Shown here: piece by piece, positions 25,093-33,411 of the stretch
Layout of the letters: every line of letters begins with the position of its first letter
How positions within the stretch are numbered: the first letter of the stretch is position 1
Assembly (NCBI RefSeq): GCF_001424665.1
Contig: NZ_LMQS01000001.1
Span: 621,225 to 685,224, forward strand
Reading direction: 5' to 3'
Length of the DNA: 64,000 bases
DNA from: Methylophilus sp. Leaf416
GTDB lineage: Bacteria > Pseudomonadota > Gammaproteobacteria > Burkholderiales > Methylophilaceae
Program-made: the position numbers and the translations under genes
Notes under the pieces: generated by a model
The model's database searches: none
Seen by the model: the letters and a program-made list of their open reading frames with translations, nothing else
Told to the model about the DNA's origin: nothing

Positions 25093-25154
25093 ACAGAGAA
25101 CACTGAGTTCACTGAGAAAAACTTAACTCAGCATTTGAAATCTGTGTTCTCTGT
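25093..25154. repeat. Two-tier inverted repeat between urtE and ureD
   Basis: Outer arms ACAGAGAACAC (25093-25103) and GTGTTCTCTGT (25144-25154) are perfect 11-bp complements. Inner arms CTGAGTT (25103-25109) and AACTCAG (25125-25131) also pair. The whole folds as a long imperfect hairpin with no T-run. It resembles the CTCTGTG-type extragenic palindromes scattered in many bacterial genomes. Confidence 0.65.
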
Positions 25155-25173
25155 AGCTAAAACAATCCTAAAG

Positions 25174-25863
25174 CTAAACAGACAAATAGCTTTTCACCTT
25201 GGCAGCATCGACATTATCGCGGGTATCTTCATGAATAAAGCGGCCTTTATCAATCACGATAATACGGTCAGCCACTTCCATCGTGAAACTCAACACCTGC
25301 TCTGAAACAATGATGGTGATTTCACGCATTTTGCGGATTTCGTTCAATACCCTGGCAATATCCTTGATGATAGAAGGCTGAATCCCTTCGGTTGGCTCAT
25401 CCAGCAATAACACTTTAGGATTAGTCACCAGCGCACGGGCAATCGCCAGTTGCTGTTGCTGACCACCAGACAGGTTACCGCCCTTGCGCTTGCGCATTTC
25501 ATGCAGCACGGGGAACAAGGCAAAAATATCATCGGGGATCTCGCGGCTGGAAGATTTCTCCAACCCGGTTTCGATATTTTCCTGCACCGTCATGTTAGGG
25601 AAAATCCAGCGGCCTTGTGGTACATAAGCCAGGCCCTTCATCACTCGATCATGCGTAGCGGCACCTTGCAGATCCACGCCGTCCACAGTGGCCTTGCTGG
25701 ATTTGCTAGGCAAAATACCCATCAATGACTTGAACAAGGTCGTTTTACCCATACCATTGCGGCCCATAATCGCCAGGGTTTCGTTTTTATTGGCTTTGAA
25801 GTTCAGGCCATGAATCACCTGGCTTTGGCCATAACTCACCTGCAAATTCTCAATTTCAAACAT
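25174..25863 (-). CDS. urtE: Urea ABC transporter ATPase UrtE
   Basis: LivF-like ATP-binding subunit of the urea importer, 229 residues. Walker A GRNGMGKTTLF (about 34-44), signature NLSGGQQQQLAIARAL, Walker B VLLLDEPTEGIQPSII and the switch region (VSEQVLSF) are present. LSGGQQQ and EPTEGIQPSI are typical of UrtE rather than of amino-acid LivF. It works with UrtD on the UrtB-UrtC membrane pair. Confidence 0.95.
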   Translation of the reverse strand: MFEIENLQVSYGQSQVIHGLNFKANKNETLAIMGRNGMGKTTLFKSLMGILPSKSSKATVDGVDLQGAATHDRVMKGLAYVPQGRWIFPNMTVQENIETGLEKSSSREIPDDIFALFPVLHEMRKRKGGNLSGGQQQQLAIARALVTNPKVLLLDEPTEGIQPSIIKDIARVLNEIRKMREITIIVSEQVLSFTMEVADRIIVIDKGRFIHEDTRDNVDAAKVKSYLSV

Positions 25864-25874
25864 GCTGTGCTCCT

Positions 25875-26618
25875 CTAATGGCCTAGATATACTTCAATGA
25901 CTTTTTCGTCAGCTTGCACTTTTTCCATCGGCCCTTCGGCCAGGATTTTGCCTTGGTGCAGTACAGTGACCTTGTGTGCGATTTTCTTGACGAATTCCAT
26001 GTCGTGCTCGATCACAATCACTGACCTGTTCTGGCAAATGCGGTTAAGCAACTCAGCCGTCTGGTCGCGTTCTTTTGCACTCATGCCAGCGACTGGTTCA
26101 TCCAGCATCAGCAACTCCGGCTCCTGCATCAGCAGCATGCCAATCTCCAGCCATTGTTTCTGGCCGTGGCTGAGCAAAGCTGATTCCATATCCAGGAACT
26201 CGGTCAGCATAATGTCTTCTGCTACCTTGCGTACCCGGTCTTCCACTTCCTGTGTACGTTTGAAAGTCAGGCTGCCAAACACGCCACGGCCTTTCGGGTA
26301 AGAAACTTCCAGATTCTGGTACACAGACAGATTTTCATAAATCGATGGATTCTGGAATTTACGGCCTACCCCTGAGCGTACGATTTCGTGCTCAGAGAGC
26401 TTGGTCAATTCGGTATTGTTAAACTTGATCGACCCGGCGGTAGATTTGGTTTTACCGCAAATCAGGTCAAGCACCGTGGTTTTTCCGGCACCGTTAGGGC
26501 CCACCAGTACACGCAGTTCATTTTTGTCGATATACATGGTCAAGCTATCCACTGCTTTAAAGCCATCGAAGGAGACGGTCAAATCTTCTACTGCCAAGAC
26601 GAAGTCGGTGTTACTCAT
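25875..26618 (-). CDS. urtD: Urea ABC transporter ATPase UrtD
   Basis: LivG-like ATPase subunit of the urea importer, 247 residues. Walker A is GPNGAGKTTVLDLICGKT. The signature region reads LLSHGQKQWLEIGMLL, with HGQ replacing SGGQ, a known UrtD trait. Walker B is ELLMLDEPVAGMSAKE. The ATG overlaps the urtC stop (ATGA), and urtE follows 11 bp later. Confidence 0.95.
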   Translation of the reverse strand: MSNTDFVLAVEDLTVSFDGFKAVDSLTMYIDKNELRVLVGPNGAGKTTVLDLICGKTKSTAGSIKFNNTELTKLSEHEIVRSGVGRKFQNPSIYENLSVYQNLEVSYPKGRGVFGSLTFKRTQEVEDRVRKVAEDIMLTEFLDMESALLSHGQKQWLEIGMLLMQEPELLMLDEPVAGMSAKERDQTAELLNRICQNRSVIVIEHDMEFVKKIAHKVTVLHQGKILAEGPMEKVQADEKVIEVYLGH

Positions 26619-27901
26619 GCTTCTGCTCCTCTTAATTTATTACCCTCGATTGCAGATGTTGCATCTGCTTTCTTGCGCGGTGATCTCTTGGTGGCTACAC
26701 CGGTAGAGTCTGTAGCCAGGGATGTTTCAATGCTTGTTTCGGTAAGTACTGCTTGTGCTTCTACCTTAGAAGTACTTACCTCAAGCTTTTTTGCAGGTGC
26801 CTTGTCTTTGAACCAGCCATATTTAGTCGCGTATTTATCCCAGATACCAGCCAAACCGCTTGGGAAGAACATCACCACTGCGATAAACAGCCCGCCCATC
26901 AGGAACAGCCACATTTCAGGATAAGTTTCCGAAAACACGGTTTTTCCATAATTCACCAGCAAGGTGCCATAGACAGCGCCAACCAGTGAAGCACGGCCAC
27001 CCACTGCACAGAAGATCACCATTTCAATTGATGGCACGATACCGACGAAGGATGGTGACATAAAGCCCACCTGCAGGGTAAACATGGCACCACCCACCGC
27101 GGACATCATCGCAGCCAGGCAGAAGATAAAGATTTTGAAATTGGAGACGTCGTAACCGGAGAAACGTACGCGCTCTTCTTTGTCACGCATCGCCAGCAAC
27201 AACATACCGAACTTGCTGCTCATGATGTACTTGGACAGGAAGATCGCACCGAACAGCAACAGGCCATTTACAAAGTACAGGATGTATTTGGCAGAATCAC
27301 TACGGATATCCCAGCCCAGCATGGTACGCAAATCAGTCATCCCATTCACACCGCCGGTATAACCTTGCTGTCCAACAATCAGGATACTCAGGATCAGCGC
27401 CACGGCTTGCGTAATGATGGAGAAATACACACCGCCCACCCGACGTTTAAACATGGCGTAACCGATGATGTAGGCGAACAATGCCGGAATGGTCAGCACG
27501 GCAAAGATAGTGAAAGGCAAACTCTTGAACGGCTCCCAGAACCATGGCAAGGCAGTCAGCTGGTTCCAGTCCATGAAGTCAGGAATACCAGGGGTAGACT
27601 GGATCTTGGTACTCAGCGGATCAGAAGCCTCCAGTTTAAGGAACATGGCCATGGCATAACCGCCGAGGCCGAAAAAGATACCCTGGCCTAAACTCAGGAT
27701 ACCGCCGTGCCCCCACAGCATGACCAGGCCGACAGCAACAAACGCGTAAGTCAGGTATTTACCGATTAAATTGAGGCGGAAGATATCTAAGCCCAGTGGC
27801 AGTACAACGAAGATGATGGCAGCCAGCACAGCCAGGCTGATCACTCCCTCTTTACCACCCAGTACAGGGCTGGCTTTCATTTTTTCCCATAATGTCATCA
27901 A
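26615..27901 (-). CDS. urtC: Urea ABC transporter permease UrtC
   Basis: LivM-type membrane permease subunit for urea, 428 residues. About ten hydrophobic helices occupy residues 20-360, with the family stretches LWGHGGILSLGQGIFFGLGGYAM and GRASLVGAVYGTLLVNY. The last ~60 residues, after KYGWFKD, form a hydrophilic Lys/Ala/Thr/Ser-rich extension (KKLEVSTSKVEAQ through EGNKLRGAEA) that normal UrtC proteins of about 360-380 residues lack. It should be cytoplasmic and disordered. The gene is coupled to urtD. Confidence 0.93.
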   Translation of the reverse strand: MMTLWEKMKASPVLGGKEGVISLAVLAAIIFVVLPLGLDIFRLNLIGKYLTYAFVAVGLVMLWGHGGILSLGQGIFFGLGGYAMAMFLKLEASDPLSTKIQSTPGIPDFMDWNQLTALPWFWEPFKSLPFTIFAVLTIPALFAYIIGYAMFKRRVGGVYFSIITQAVALILSILIVGQQGYTGGVNGMTDLRTMLGWDIRSDSAKYILYFVNGLLLFGAIFLSKYIMSSKFGMLLLAMRDKEERVRFSGYDVSNFKIFIFCLAAMMSAVGGAMFTLQVGFMSPSFVGIVPSIEMVIFCAVGGRASLVGAVYGTLLVNYGKTVFSETYPEMWLFLMGGLFIAVVMFFPSGLAGIWDKYATKYGWFKDKAPAKKLEVSTSKVEAQAVLTETSIETSLATDSTGVATKRSPRKKADATSAIEGNKLRGAEA

Positions 27902-27969
27902 GATTTCTCCTCTGTTGATGCGTTGATTCTATTGCGGCAGGGCAAAACACTTAATACGTTCATTTACTT

Positions 27970-28006
27970 ATGGCAACGCGTGGGAAACCTGTTCACACGT
28001 TGCCAT
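27970..28006 (-). promoter_or_regulatory. Intergenic hairpin between urtB and urtC
   Basis: Arms 27970-27982 and 27994-28006 pair over 13 bp (ATGGCAACG / CGTTGCCAT plus GTG / CAC, with one wobble in the minus-strand RNA) around an 11-nt loop. There is no T-run, so it is more likely an mRNA-stability or processing element than a terminator. Confidence 0.6.
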
Positions 28007-28013
28007 CACCCTT

Positions 28014-28931
28014 TTATTTACGCAGTTTGGAGGCAAACAAGCCCTCTGGTTTCATCATCAGGATAGTGACGATGACGAGCAAGGTAGACACCTTACCCAT
28101 AGAGCTGGTCATAAAGAATTGCAGGATAGATTGTGCCTGGGCGATACCGAAGGCAGAGGCAATCGTACCGACGATACTTGCTGCGCCGCCAAACACCACC
28201 ACCATAAAGCTGTCGACGATGTACAAGGTACCTGTGGTCGGGCCAGTGGAAGCAATGGTAGTAAACGCAGCACCAGCGATTCCGGCAATGCCGCAGCCCA
28301 GTGCAAATGTGACGCGGTCAACTTTGGAAGTGTTGATACCTACTGCACCAGCCATGGTGCGGTTTTGTACGGTAGCGCGCACACGCAGGCCCCAGCGGGA
28401 CTTGTACATAAACATATACACACCGAAAGTCACCAGCGCTGCCAGCACCATCACGAATACGCCATTAATAGGAATATCAATATCTGGTGTCGGTTTAAAT
28501 GACCCAAGCATCCATTCAGGCAACTCGGCGCTGACTTCTTTGGCGCCAAAGGTCGAGCGGAAAATTTGCTGCATGACCAGGCTCAAACCCCAGGTGGCCA
28601 GCAAGGTGTCCAGTGGTCGCTTGTAGAGGTGCCGGATCATAATGAATTCGATAAAATAACCGACGGCGAATGCCAGTAAAAAGGCAATCGCTATGGCAAA
28701 TATAAAGTAATAATTAGTGAATCCGTAGGTCGCGGCCACTTTGGAAAGCAGGACCGTGGTATACGCACCGATGGTCATGAACTCACCATGTGCCATGTTA
28801 ATTACACCCATTTGCCCGAAAATAATTGCGAGACCAAGTGCCATCAGCAGCAACACTGTAAACATGCTCAGGCCGGAAAAACCCTGCATCACCACAATAT
28901 TGCCTATATCTGCCATCGAATAACCAAACAT
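28014..28931 (-). CDS. urtB: Urea ABC transporter permease UrtB
   Basis: LivH-type permease subunit of the urea importer, 305 residues from the ATG at 28931 (MFGYSMADIGNIV). That ATG has AAGGAG at good distance, whereas the longer frame to 28961 lacks a ribosome site. Eight or so hydrophobic helices are visible. Family motifs are LGLAIIFGQMGVINMAHGEFMTIGAY and DRVTFALGCGIAGIAGAAF. It pairs with UrtC to form the channel. Confidence 0.95.
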   Translation of the reverse strand: MFGYSMADIGNIVVMQGFSGLSMFTVLLLMALGLAIIFGQMGVINMAHGEFMTIGAYTTVLLSKVAATYGFTNYYFIFAIAIAFLLAFAVGYFIEFIMIRHLYKRPLDTLLATWGLSLVMQQIFRSTFGAKEVSAELPEWMLGSFKPTPDIDIPINGVFVMVLAALVTFGVYMFMYKSRWGLRVRATVQNRTMAGAVGINTSKVDRVTFALGCGIAGIAGAAFTTIASTGPTTGTLYIVDSFMVVVFGGAASIVGTIASAFGIAQAQSILQFFMTSSMGKVSTLLVIVTILMMKPEGLFASKLRK

Positions 28932-28989
28932 ACAGGTCTCCTTGAAACTTAAAAAACACACACTAATGGGATTGAATACTTGCGCTAAA

Positions 28990-29014
28990 CGGTAGCCGGC
29001 AAAACCGGCTACCG
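28990..29014 (-). promoter_or_regulatory. Strong hairpin after urtA
   Basis: CGGTAGCCGG and CCGGCTACCG (perfect 10-bp arms, loop CAAAA) lie between urtA and urtB. No T-run follows on the minus strand. Such a stem after a binding-protein gene typically protects the upstream message from 3' exonucleases, giving much more UrtA than permease. That role is inferred. Confidence 0.7.
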
Positions 29015-29039
29015 CTCAGGCATTTAAGACCAGACTAGT

Positions 29040-30278
29040 TTATTGGTAGCCTTTTGGAAATGGATCAGGTTTGATGTAACCAGAGGTGTAAACCACTTTC
29101 GCCTGGCCATCTTTACCCCACTGACCAATACGCAGTTTGGTAGTCAGGTGATGGTTAGCTTCTACAGTCACAGGGCCTTCTGGTGCATCTTTAAACTCGT
29201 AGCCAGGCAATGCTGCTTGAACCTTGTCTACATCGAAGCTGCCAGCACGTTCAACCGCTGCTTTGTACAACCATGGGCCCAGGTAAGCCGCTTGCGTCAC
29301 GTCGCCGATCACAGCATCTTTACCCCAGCGTTTTTTGAAGGCTTCAACAAATTTTTTGTTTGCATCGTTGTCTTGCGACTGGAAGTATTTCATGGCTGAG
29401 TAGAAGCCAGCCAGGTTCTCACCACCGATACCTAATACTTCATCCTCGGTCACTGAGATGGTCAACATGGTTTGCTTGCTTGAGTTCAGGCCAGCTGCGT
29501 TCAACTGTTTGAACCAGGCAACGTTACTACCACCCACAACCGCTGCATAAATCACGTCAGGTCTTTTCAGTTTGATTTTGTTGATCACAGAACCAAATTG
29601 CGTATCACCCAAAGCGATGTACTCTTCACCTACCACTTTGCCGCCCAGATGTTGCTCGATGTGTTTACGGGCAATTTTCATGGAAGTACGTGGCCAGATG
29701 TAATCAGAACCGATCAGGTAGAAAGTTTTAGCTTTCTTCTCTTTAGCGATCCAGTCCAGACCTGCCAGGATTTGTTGTGTCGCTTCCTGACCTGTGTAGA
29801 ACACGTTTTTAGATTGCTCTAAACCTTCGTAGAATGTTGGATAGAACAGCAAGCCGTTGTCTTTTTCAAACACTGGCAATGCAGCCTTACGTGAAGCGGA
29901 TGTCCAGCAGCCCATCACAGAAGCCACTTTATCTTTTTCCAGCAGTTTCTTCGCTTTTTCAGCAAAAGTCGGCCAGTCAGATGCGCCGTCTTCCTGCACG
30001 ACTTCGATCTTGCGACCCAGGATACCGCCCATGGCGTTGATCTGCTCAATCGCCAGCTTTTCAGCCTGGATAGAACCTGTTTCACTGATCGCCATCGTGC
30101 CGGTTGCGGAGTGCAGGATACCGACTTTGACGGTTGTGTCAGTCACGGCCAAGCCGGTGGTGTTCACTTTTGCTGTTGGATAGTCTGCAGCAAATGCGTG
30201 TCCGGTAACGAGACCCGCTGCCATCATGGCACCTAACATCGCGCCTTTGATAAAACCCCTTCTGTTCAAGGTACTCAT
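29040..30278 (-). CDS. urtA: Urea ABC transporter substrate-binding protein UrtA
   Basis: Periplasmic urea-binding protein of the LivJ/AmiC type-I fold, 412 residues. The N-terminus LNRRGFIKGAMLGAMMAAGLV carries a twin-arginine motif, and the cleavage region is HAFAADYP, so Tat export is likely. Mature landmarks are VKVGILHSATGTMAISE, QEDGASDWPTFAEKAKKLL, CWTSASRKAALPVFE and YEGLEQSKNVFYTGQEATQQ, all typical of UrtA rather than amino-acid binding proteins. An AAAGGAGAG ribosome site precedes the ATG. The FmdD name has been used for this protein in Methylophilus, as I recall. Confidence 0.96.
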   Translation of the reverse strand: MSTLNRRGFIKGAMLGAMMAAGLVTGHAFAADYPTAKVNTTGLAVTDTTVKVGILHSATGTMAISETGSIQAEKLAIEQINAMGGILGRKIEVVQEDGASDWPTFAEKAKKLLEKDKVASVMGCWTSASRKAALPVFEKDNGLLFYPTFYEGLEQSKNVFYTGQEATQQILAGLDWIAKEKKAKTFYLIGSDYIWPRTSMKIARKHIEQHLGGKVVGEEYIALGDTQFGSVINKIKLKRPDVIYAAVVGGSNVAWFKQLNAAGLNSSKQTMLTISVTEDEVLGIGGENLAGFYSAMKYFQSQDNDANKKFVEAFKKRWGKDAVIGDVTQAAYLGPWLYKAAVERAGSFDVDKVQAALPGYEFKDAPEGPVTVEANHHLTTKLRIGQWGKDGQAKVVYTSGYIKPDPFPKGYQ

Positions 30279-30377
30279 TACAACTCTCCTTTAAAAATCA
30301 GTTAACTTCAAAATTAAACATTGCTCACTACATACTGTATTCAGGAACTGCTTTATTACGATGAGGGCTTTAGTCGG

Positions 30378-30434
30378 CTGATCAGACGAGTGTCCGATCA
30401 GCTTTACTTGGTCGATCAGACTAGTGTCCGATCA
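30378..30434. repeat. Tandem palindromic sites at the fmdB-urtA junction
   Basis: Two copies of GATCAGAC-(G/T)AGTG-TCCGATCA start at 30380 and 30414, 34 bp apart. Each copy is itself a near-palindrome (for example CTGATCAGAC / GTCCGATCAG, 30378-30401). The second copy runs into the last codons and stop of fmdB. They lie 100-156 bp upstream of urtA. They could be paired operators about three helical turns apart or tandem mRNA hairpins. Confidence 0.6.
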
Positions 30435-30759
30435 TCCAGGGCCTGGCCGTTTTCTTGGTTTGCATCTGCATCGCCGGTTTGCCGTTATCAGGGTTCACCT
30501 TGGTGGTGGTTTTACAGGTATGTGAGCCTGTACAACCACAACTTGAGCGGCGACCACTGCGTGGCTCGTGGGCAGATTTCTCGTTACGTTCATGCGCAGA
30601 CCGTTGTTGCTTGCCCATGATGGCCAGTTTAGGCACCGACAGGATGCGCGGACTTTCAGACCCACAGCAATCACAATCAGCTGGCAAACTGGATTCACTC
30701 ATCTTGCGTAGCGCGGTAAACACACCACAGCTGTCACACTCATATTCGTAAAGAGGCAT
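30421..30759 (-). CDS. fmdB: FmdB-type zinc-ribbon protein
   Basis: Small zinc-ribbon protein, 112 residues, proposed as a regulator of formamidase expression in Methylophilus. The N-terminal ribbon MPLYEYECDSCGVF...CDCCGS supplies four cysteines. A second Cys-rich stretch (SSCGCTGSHTCK) lies near residue 73-84, and the C-terminal third is basic. The gene is directly downstream of fmdA and upstream of urtA. The stop codon falls inside the second of two tandem palindromes. The DNA-binding role is reported or proposed for the family, not shown here. Confidence 0.88.
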   Translation of the reverse strand: MPLYEYECDSCGVFTALRKMSESSLPADCDCCGSESPRILSVPKLAIMGKQQRSAHERNEKSAHEPRSGRRSSCGCTGSHTCKTTTKVNPDNGKPAMQMQTKKTARPWMIGH

Positions 30760-30812
30760 CTCGCTTTTCCTTATGCAAACTTTTAAAACGTAAACCTAAG
30801 TTTCCTTAAATC

Positions 30813-32045
30813 TTACGTACTTGGCGCCACATTGATTCCAGGTGGGACTTCGATCTTCGGTCCATCAGCATTTGGACGGATATCAAATTCGAAGATCTCG
30901 GTCGGGACCCACAACGTTGCACATGCATTCGGGATATCTACAATGCCGCTGATATGACCTTCTACCGGGGCCGTGCCGAGGATAGCCACCGCCTGTTCGC
31001 CGCTGTAGCCGAATTTCTTCAGGTACTCGATCGCATTCAGGCAAGCCTGGCGGTAAGCCACATGTACATCCAGGTAGTGTTGTTTACCAGCTTCATCTAC
31101 CGAGATACCTTCAAAAATCACATAATCACGATAAGTCGGAGTGATCGGGCTAGGCTGGAAAATCGGGTTCTTGATACCGTATTTCTTGACGCCATCCTTG
31201 ATCAGGCTGACTTTGATGTCCAGGTAGCCGGCCATTTCAATCGCACCGCAGAAAGTAATTTCACCATCGCCTTGTGAGAAGTGCAGATCACCCATGGAGA
31301 GACCACCGTCTTTCACATACACCGGGAAATATACTTTTGAGCCTTTGGTCAGGTTCTTGATGTCGCAGTTACCGCCGTGGTCACGTGGCGGAACGGTACG
31401 CGCACCTTCCGCTGCCGCTTTTTTGGCAGCATCACCTGACAAGCGGCCCATTACCGCAGATTGTGGCTCCGGTGGCAGTGCCAGCGCCGGTACGCGGTCA
31501 GGGTCGGTGGCAATCAGCGCAGCTTCACGCTCATTCCAGGTTTCCAGTAACTCACGTGATGGCAGGCAACCAATCAAGCCAGGATGCATGATGCCGGCAT
31601 AACGCACCTTAGGTACATGGCGGGAAGTAGTGTAAACGCCGTGGAAATCCCAGATTGACTTGCTTGCCTTAGGGAAATGGTCAGTCAGGAAACCGCCGCC
31701 ATTTTCCTTGGCAAACAGGCCGTTAAAGCCCCATTGCTGGTCTTCAAACGTACCCACGTCGAGGATATCCACCACCATCAGGTCGCCCGGTTCAGCACCT
31801 TCAACCCCGATAGGGCCACTCAGGTAGTGCACCTGGGTCAGGTCCACATCACGGATATCGTTGGCGCTGTCGTTGTTACCGATCTGGCCGCCGGTCCAGT
31901 CCATGCACTCGACACGGAACTCGTCACCAGGCTTGACCATGGCAATCATCGGCAGGTCCGGGTGCCAACGGTTATGGATCTGACCGTCCTGCTCCCAGGG
32001 TTTTTTATCCAAATCCAGTTTCACTATTGTTTTCATTACACTCAT
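30813..32045 (-). CDS. fmdA: Formamidase
   Basis: Cytoplasmic amidohydrolase that converts formamide (and less well other short amides) to ammonia and formate. It has 410 residues, the expected length for the FmdA/AmdA acetamidase-formamidase family. Recognisable stretches are IHNRWHPDLPMIAMVKPGDEF, GPIGVEGAEPGDLMVVDILD, FHGVYTTSRHVPKVRYAGIMHPGLIG, HGGNCDIKNLTKGSKVYFPVYV and GDLHFSQGDGEITFCGAIE. The last two contain the conserved His/Asp/Cys set. It sits between the porin and fmdB, 31 bp after fmdC. In a methylotroph the formate can also be oxidised for energy. Confidence 0.97.
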   Translation of the reverse strand: MSVMKTIVKLDLDKKPWEQDGQIHNRWHPDLPMIAMVKPGDEFRVECMDWTGGQIGNNDSANDIRDVDLTQVHYLSGPIGVEGAEPGDLMVVDILDVGTFEDQQWGFNGLFAKENGGGFLTDHFPKASKSIWDFHGVYTTSRHVPKVRYAGIMHPGLIGCLPSRELLETWNEREAALIATDPDRVPALALPPEPQSAVMGRLSGDAAKKAAAEGARTVPPRDHGGNCDIKNLTKGSKVYFPVYVKDGGLSMGDLHFSQGDGEITFCGAIEMAGYLDIKVSLIKDGVKKYGIKNPIFQPSPITPTYRDYVIFEGISVDEAGKQHYLDVHVAYRQACLNAIEYLKKFGYSGEQAVAILGTAPVEGHISGIVDIPNACATLWVPTEIFEFDIRPNADGPKIEVPPGINVAPST

Positions 32046-32076
32046 CTCCTTTGTGAGAAAGGGTTATAAGGTTTGT

Positions 32077-33249
32077 TTAAAATTGCATCTGTAACGCAAG
32101 TTTGAAGAAATTGTCGCTAGAGGTAGTAGGCGTATCTGTCTTGCCATAAGTTGCGGTGATCACTGAGTTGTATGGAGCAATCACATAGTTGGCACCGACT
32201 TCGAAACGTTTGGTATCTGCACCAGTACGGGTATTGACGCTGCCAGCGGTTGTCAGGCCATCTGCATCAAACTTCTGATAGCGAACGATAGGCATGATTT
32301 TTCCCCAGCCGACTGGATCATTGAACAGGTAGCCAAGTCCAGCGGAGTAAGCTTTACCTTGTTCAGCCAAAAAGACATTGTCTGTATCGTAGTAGTAGTA
32401 GGCTGCTTCGGCAGAGAATGTGCCAGGACCCACATCTTTTTTCTCAAGTAAAAAGTCAACGCTATAGGATGTGTAATCACCTATTGCGCCAGTCGTAGCC
32501 ACGGCACCGTCTTTTTTCACGCGCCCTGCAACACCAATAGAAAGAATATCTTTAGCACCAAAATAATTACCTGTACCGTAATAGCCAGGCTCAGCATCCC
32601 AGAAGTTATATTGCACACGACCTGCATACATCAACTTATCTTTCACTGCTGGTGATTCACCTTGCGCACCTACACCACTGAAACGGAAAGTTTTATCGCC
32701 TTCAAATGCACCGAAAGAAACAGCCAAGTGATCTTCCAGAAAACTGGTTACAACCGCTACACCTTCATCACGGCCAATGACACCACCGTTCCAGCCATAA
32801 CGTGAAGCGATATTTGCCCAATAGCCTCCACCCATGGAGTAGTAAGGACCGGCCATGTTTGCGCGGTCACTTGGAGACAGGAAACGACCTGCCCAAATTG
32901 CAACTTCAGGAGTCAATTGGAATTGCACGTTAGCGTCAATCACTTCAATATTGCTACCTACATCGCTACCGCCACCGGATTTCTCAGTGTTCAACATCCC
33001 CTTGATGTATTTATTGAATGAACCTGACAAATACAAACGTGCACTATCCAGCGCAAAATCGTTTGAGCGGTCACGGCCGTTGTTAGACGCGTCTTCAACA
33101 GAGTTGTAACTGGTGATAAAACCGAAGCCGGCACTGATATACTTGTCTTCACCAAAACTGATAGTGGCGCCCGCATTTGCCAATTGCGCACCCAAGCCAC
33201 AAGCCATTGCTACAGCGGTATGCAAGGCACATTTTTTAATATTCATCAT
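32077..33249 (-). CDS. fmdC: Outer-membrane porin of the amide/urea operon
   Basis: Outer-membrane beta-barrel porin, 390 residues, first gene of the nitrogen operon. The signal peptide is MMNIKKCALHTAVAMACGLGAQLANAG, with mature start ATISFGEDKYISAGFGFITSY. The rest alternates hydrophobic and polar residues and ends with the C-terminal aromatic signature FKLALQMQF (terminal Phe). Its placement ahead of fmdA matches the FmdC porin described in Methylophilus methylotrophus, so passive entry of short amides and urea is the likely role. A TACG-N8-CGTA dyad lies 88 bp upstream. Confidence 0.9.
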   Translation of the reverse strand: MMNIKKCALHTAVAMACGLGAQLANAGATISFGEDKYISAGFGFITSYNSVEDASNNGRDRSNDFALDSARLYLSGSFNKYIKGMLNTEKSGGGSDVGSNIEVIDANVQFQLTPEVAIWAGRFLSPSDRANMAGPYYSMGGGYWANIASRYGWNGGVIGRDEGVAVVTSFLEDHLAVSFGAFEGDKTFRFSGVGAQGESPAVKDKLMYAGRVQYNFWDAEPGYYGTGNYFGAKDILSIGVAGRVKKDGAVATTGAIGDYTSYSVDFLLEKKDVGPGTFSAEAAYYYYDTDNVFLAEQGKAYSAGLGYLFNDPVGWGKIMPIVRYQKFDADGLTTAGSVNTRTGADTKRFEVGANYVIAPYNSVITATYGKTDTPTTSSDNFFKLALQMQF

Positions 33250-33336
33250 CTAAAACTCCCTTTCTCGTTAACTTCAAAACAATCACAGTCGATCAAAACT
33301 TGTGCCCAGATTAACGACAGGGAGGTGTAGGACAAA

Positions 33337-33352
33337 TACGTCAATTTGCGTA
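33337..33352. promoter_or_regulatory. TACG-N8-CGTA dyad upstream of fmdC
   Basis: The plus strand reads TACGTCAATTTGCGTA; the coding strand is its complement TACGCAAATTGACGTA. It lies 88 bp before the fmdC ATG. After 22 bases on the coding strand comes TTAATC, a candidate -10. The same motif-to-TTAAT distance occurs at the kinase promoter (18867-18882). Confidence 0.6.
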
Positions 33353-33411
33353 GGATGCTAAATAGCAAACCCCGCTAGACTTCGCATAACAAATTGAGAA
33401 CAGGACTCGCA

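Noticed and set aside
28990-29014. Terminator between urtA and urtB
   Set aside because: A strong stem, but no T-run follows on the transcribed strand and urtB-E would be cut off.
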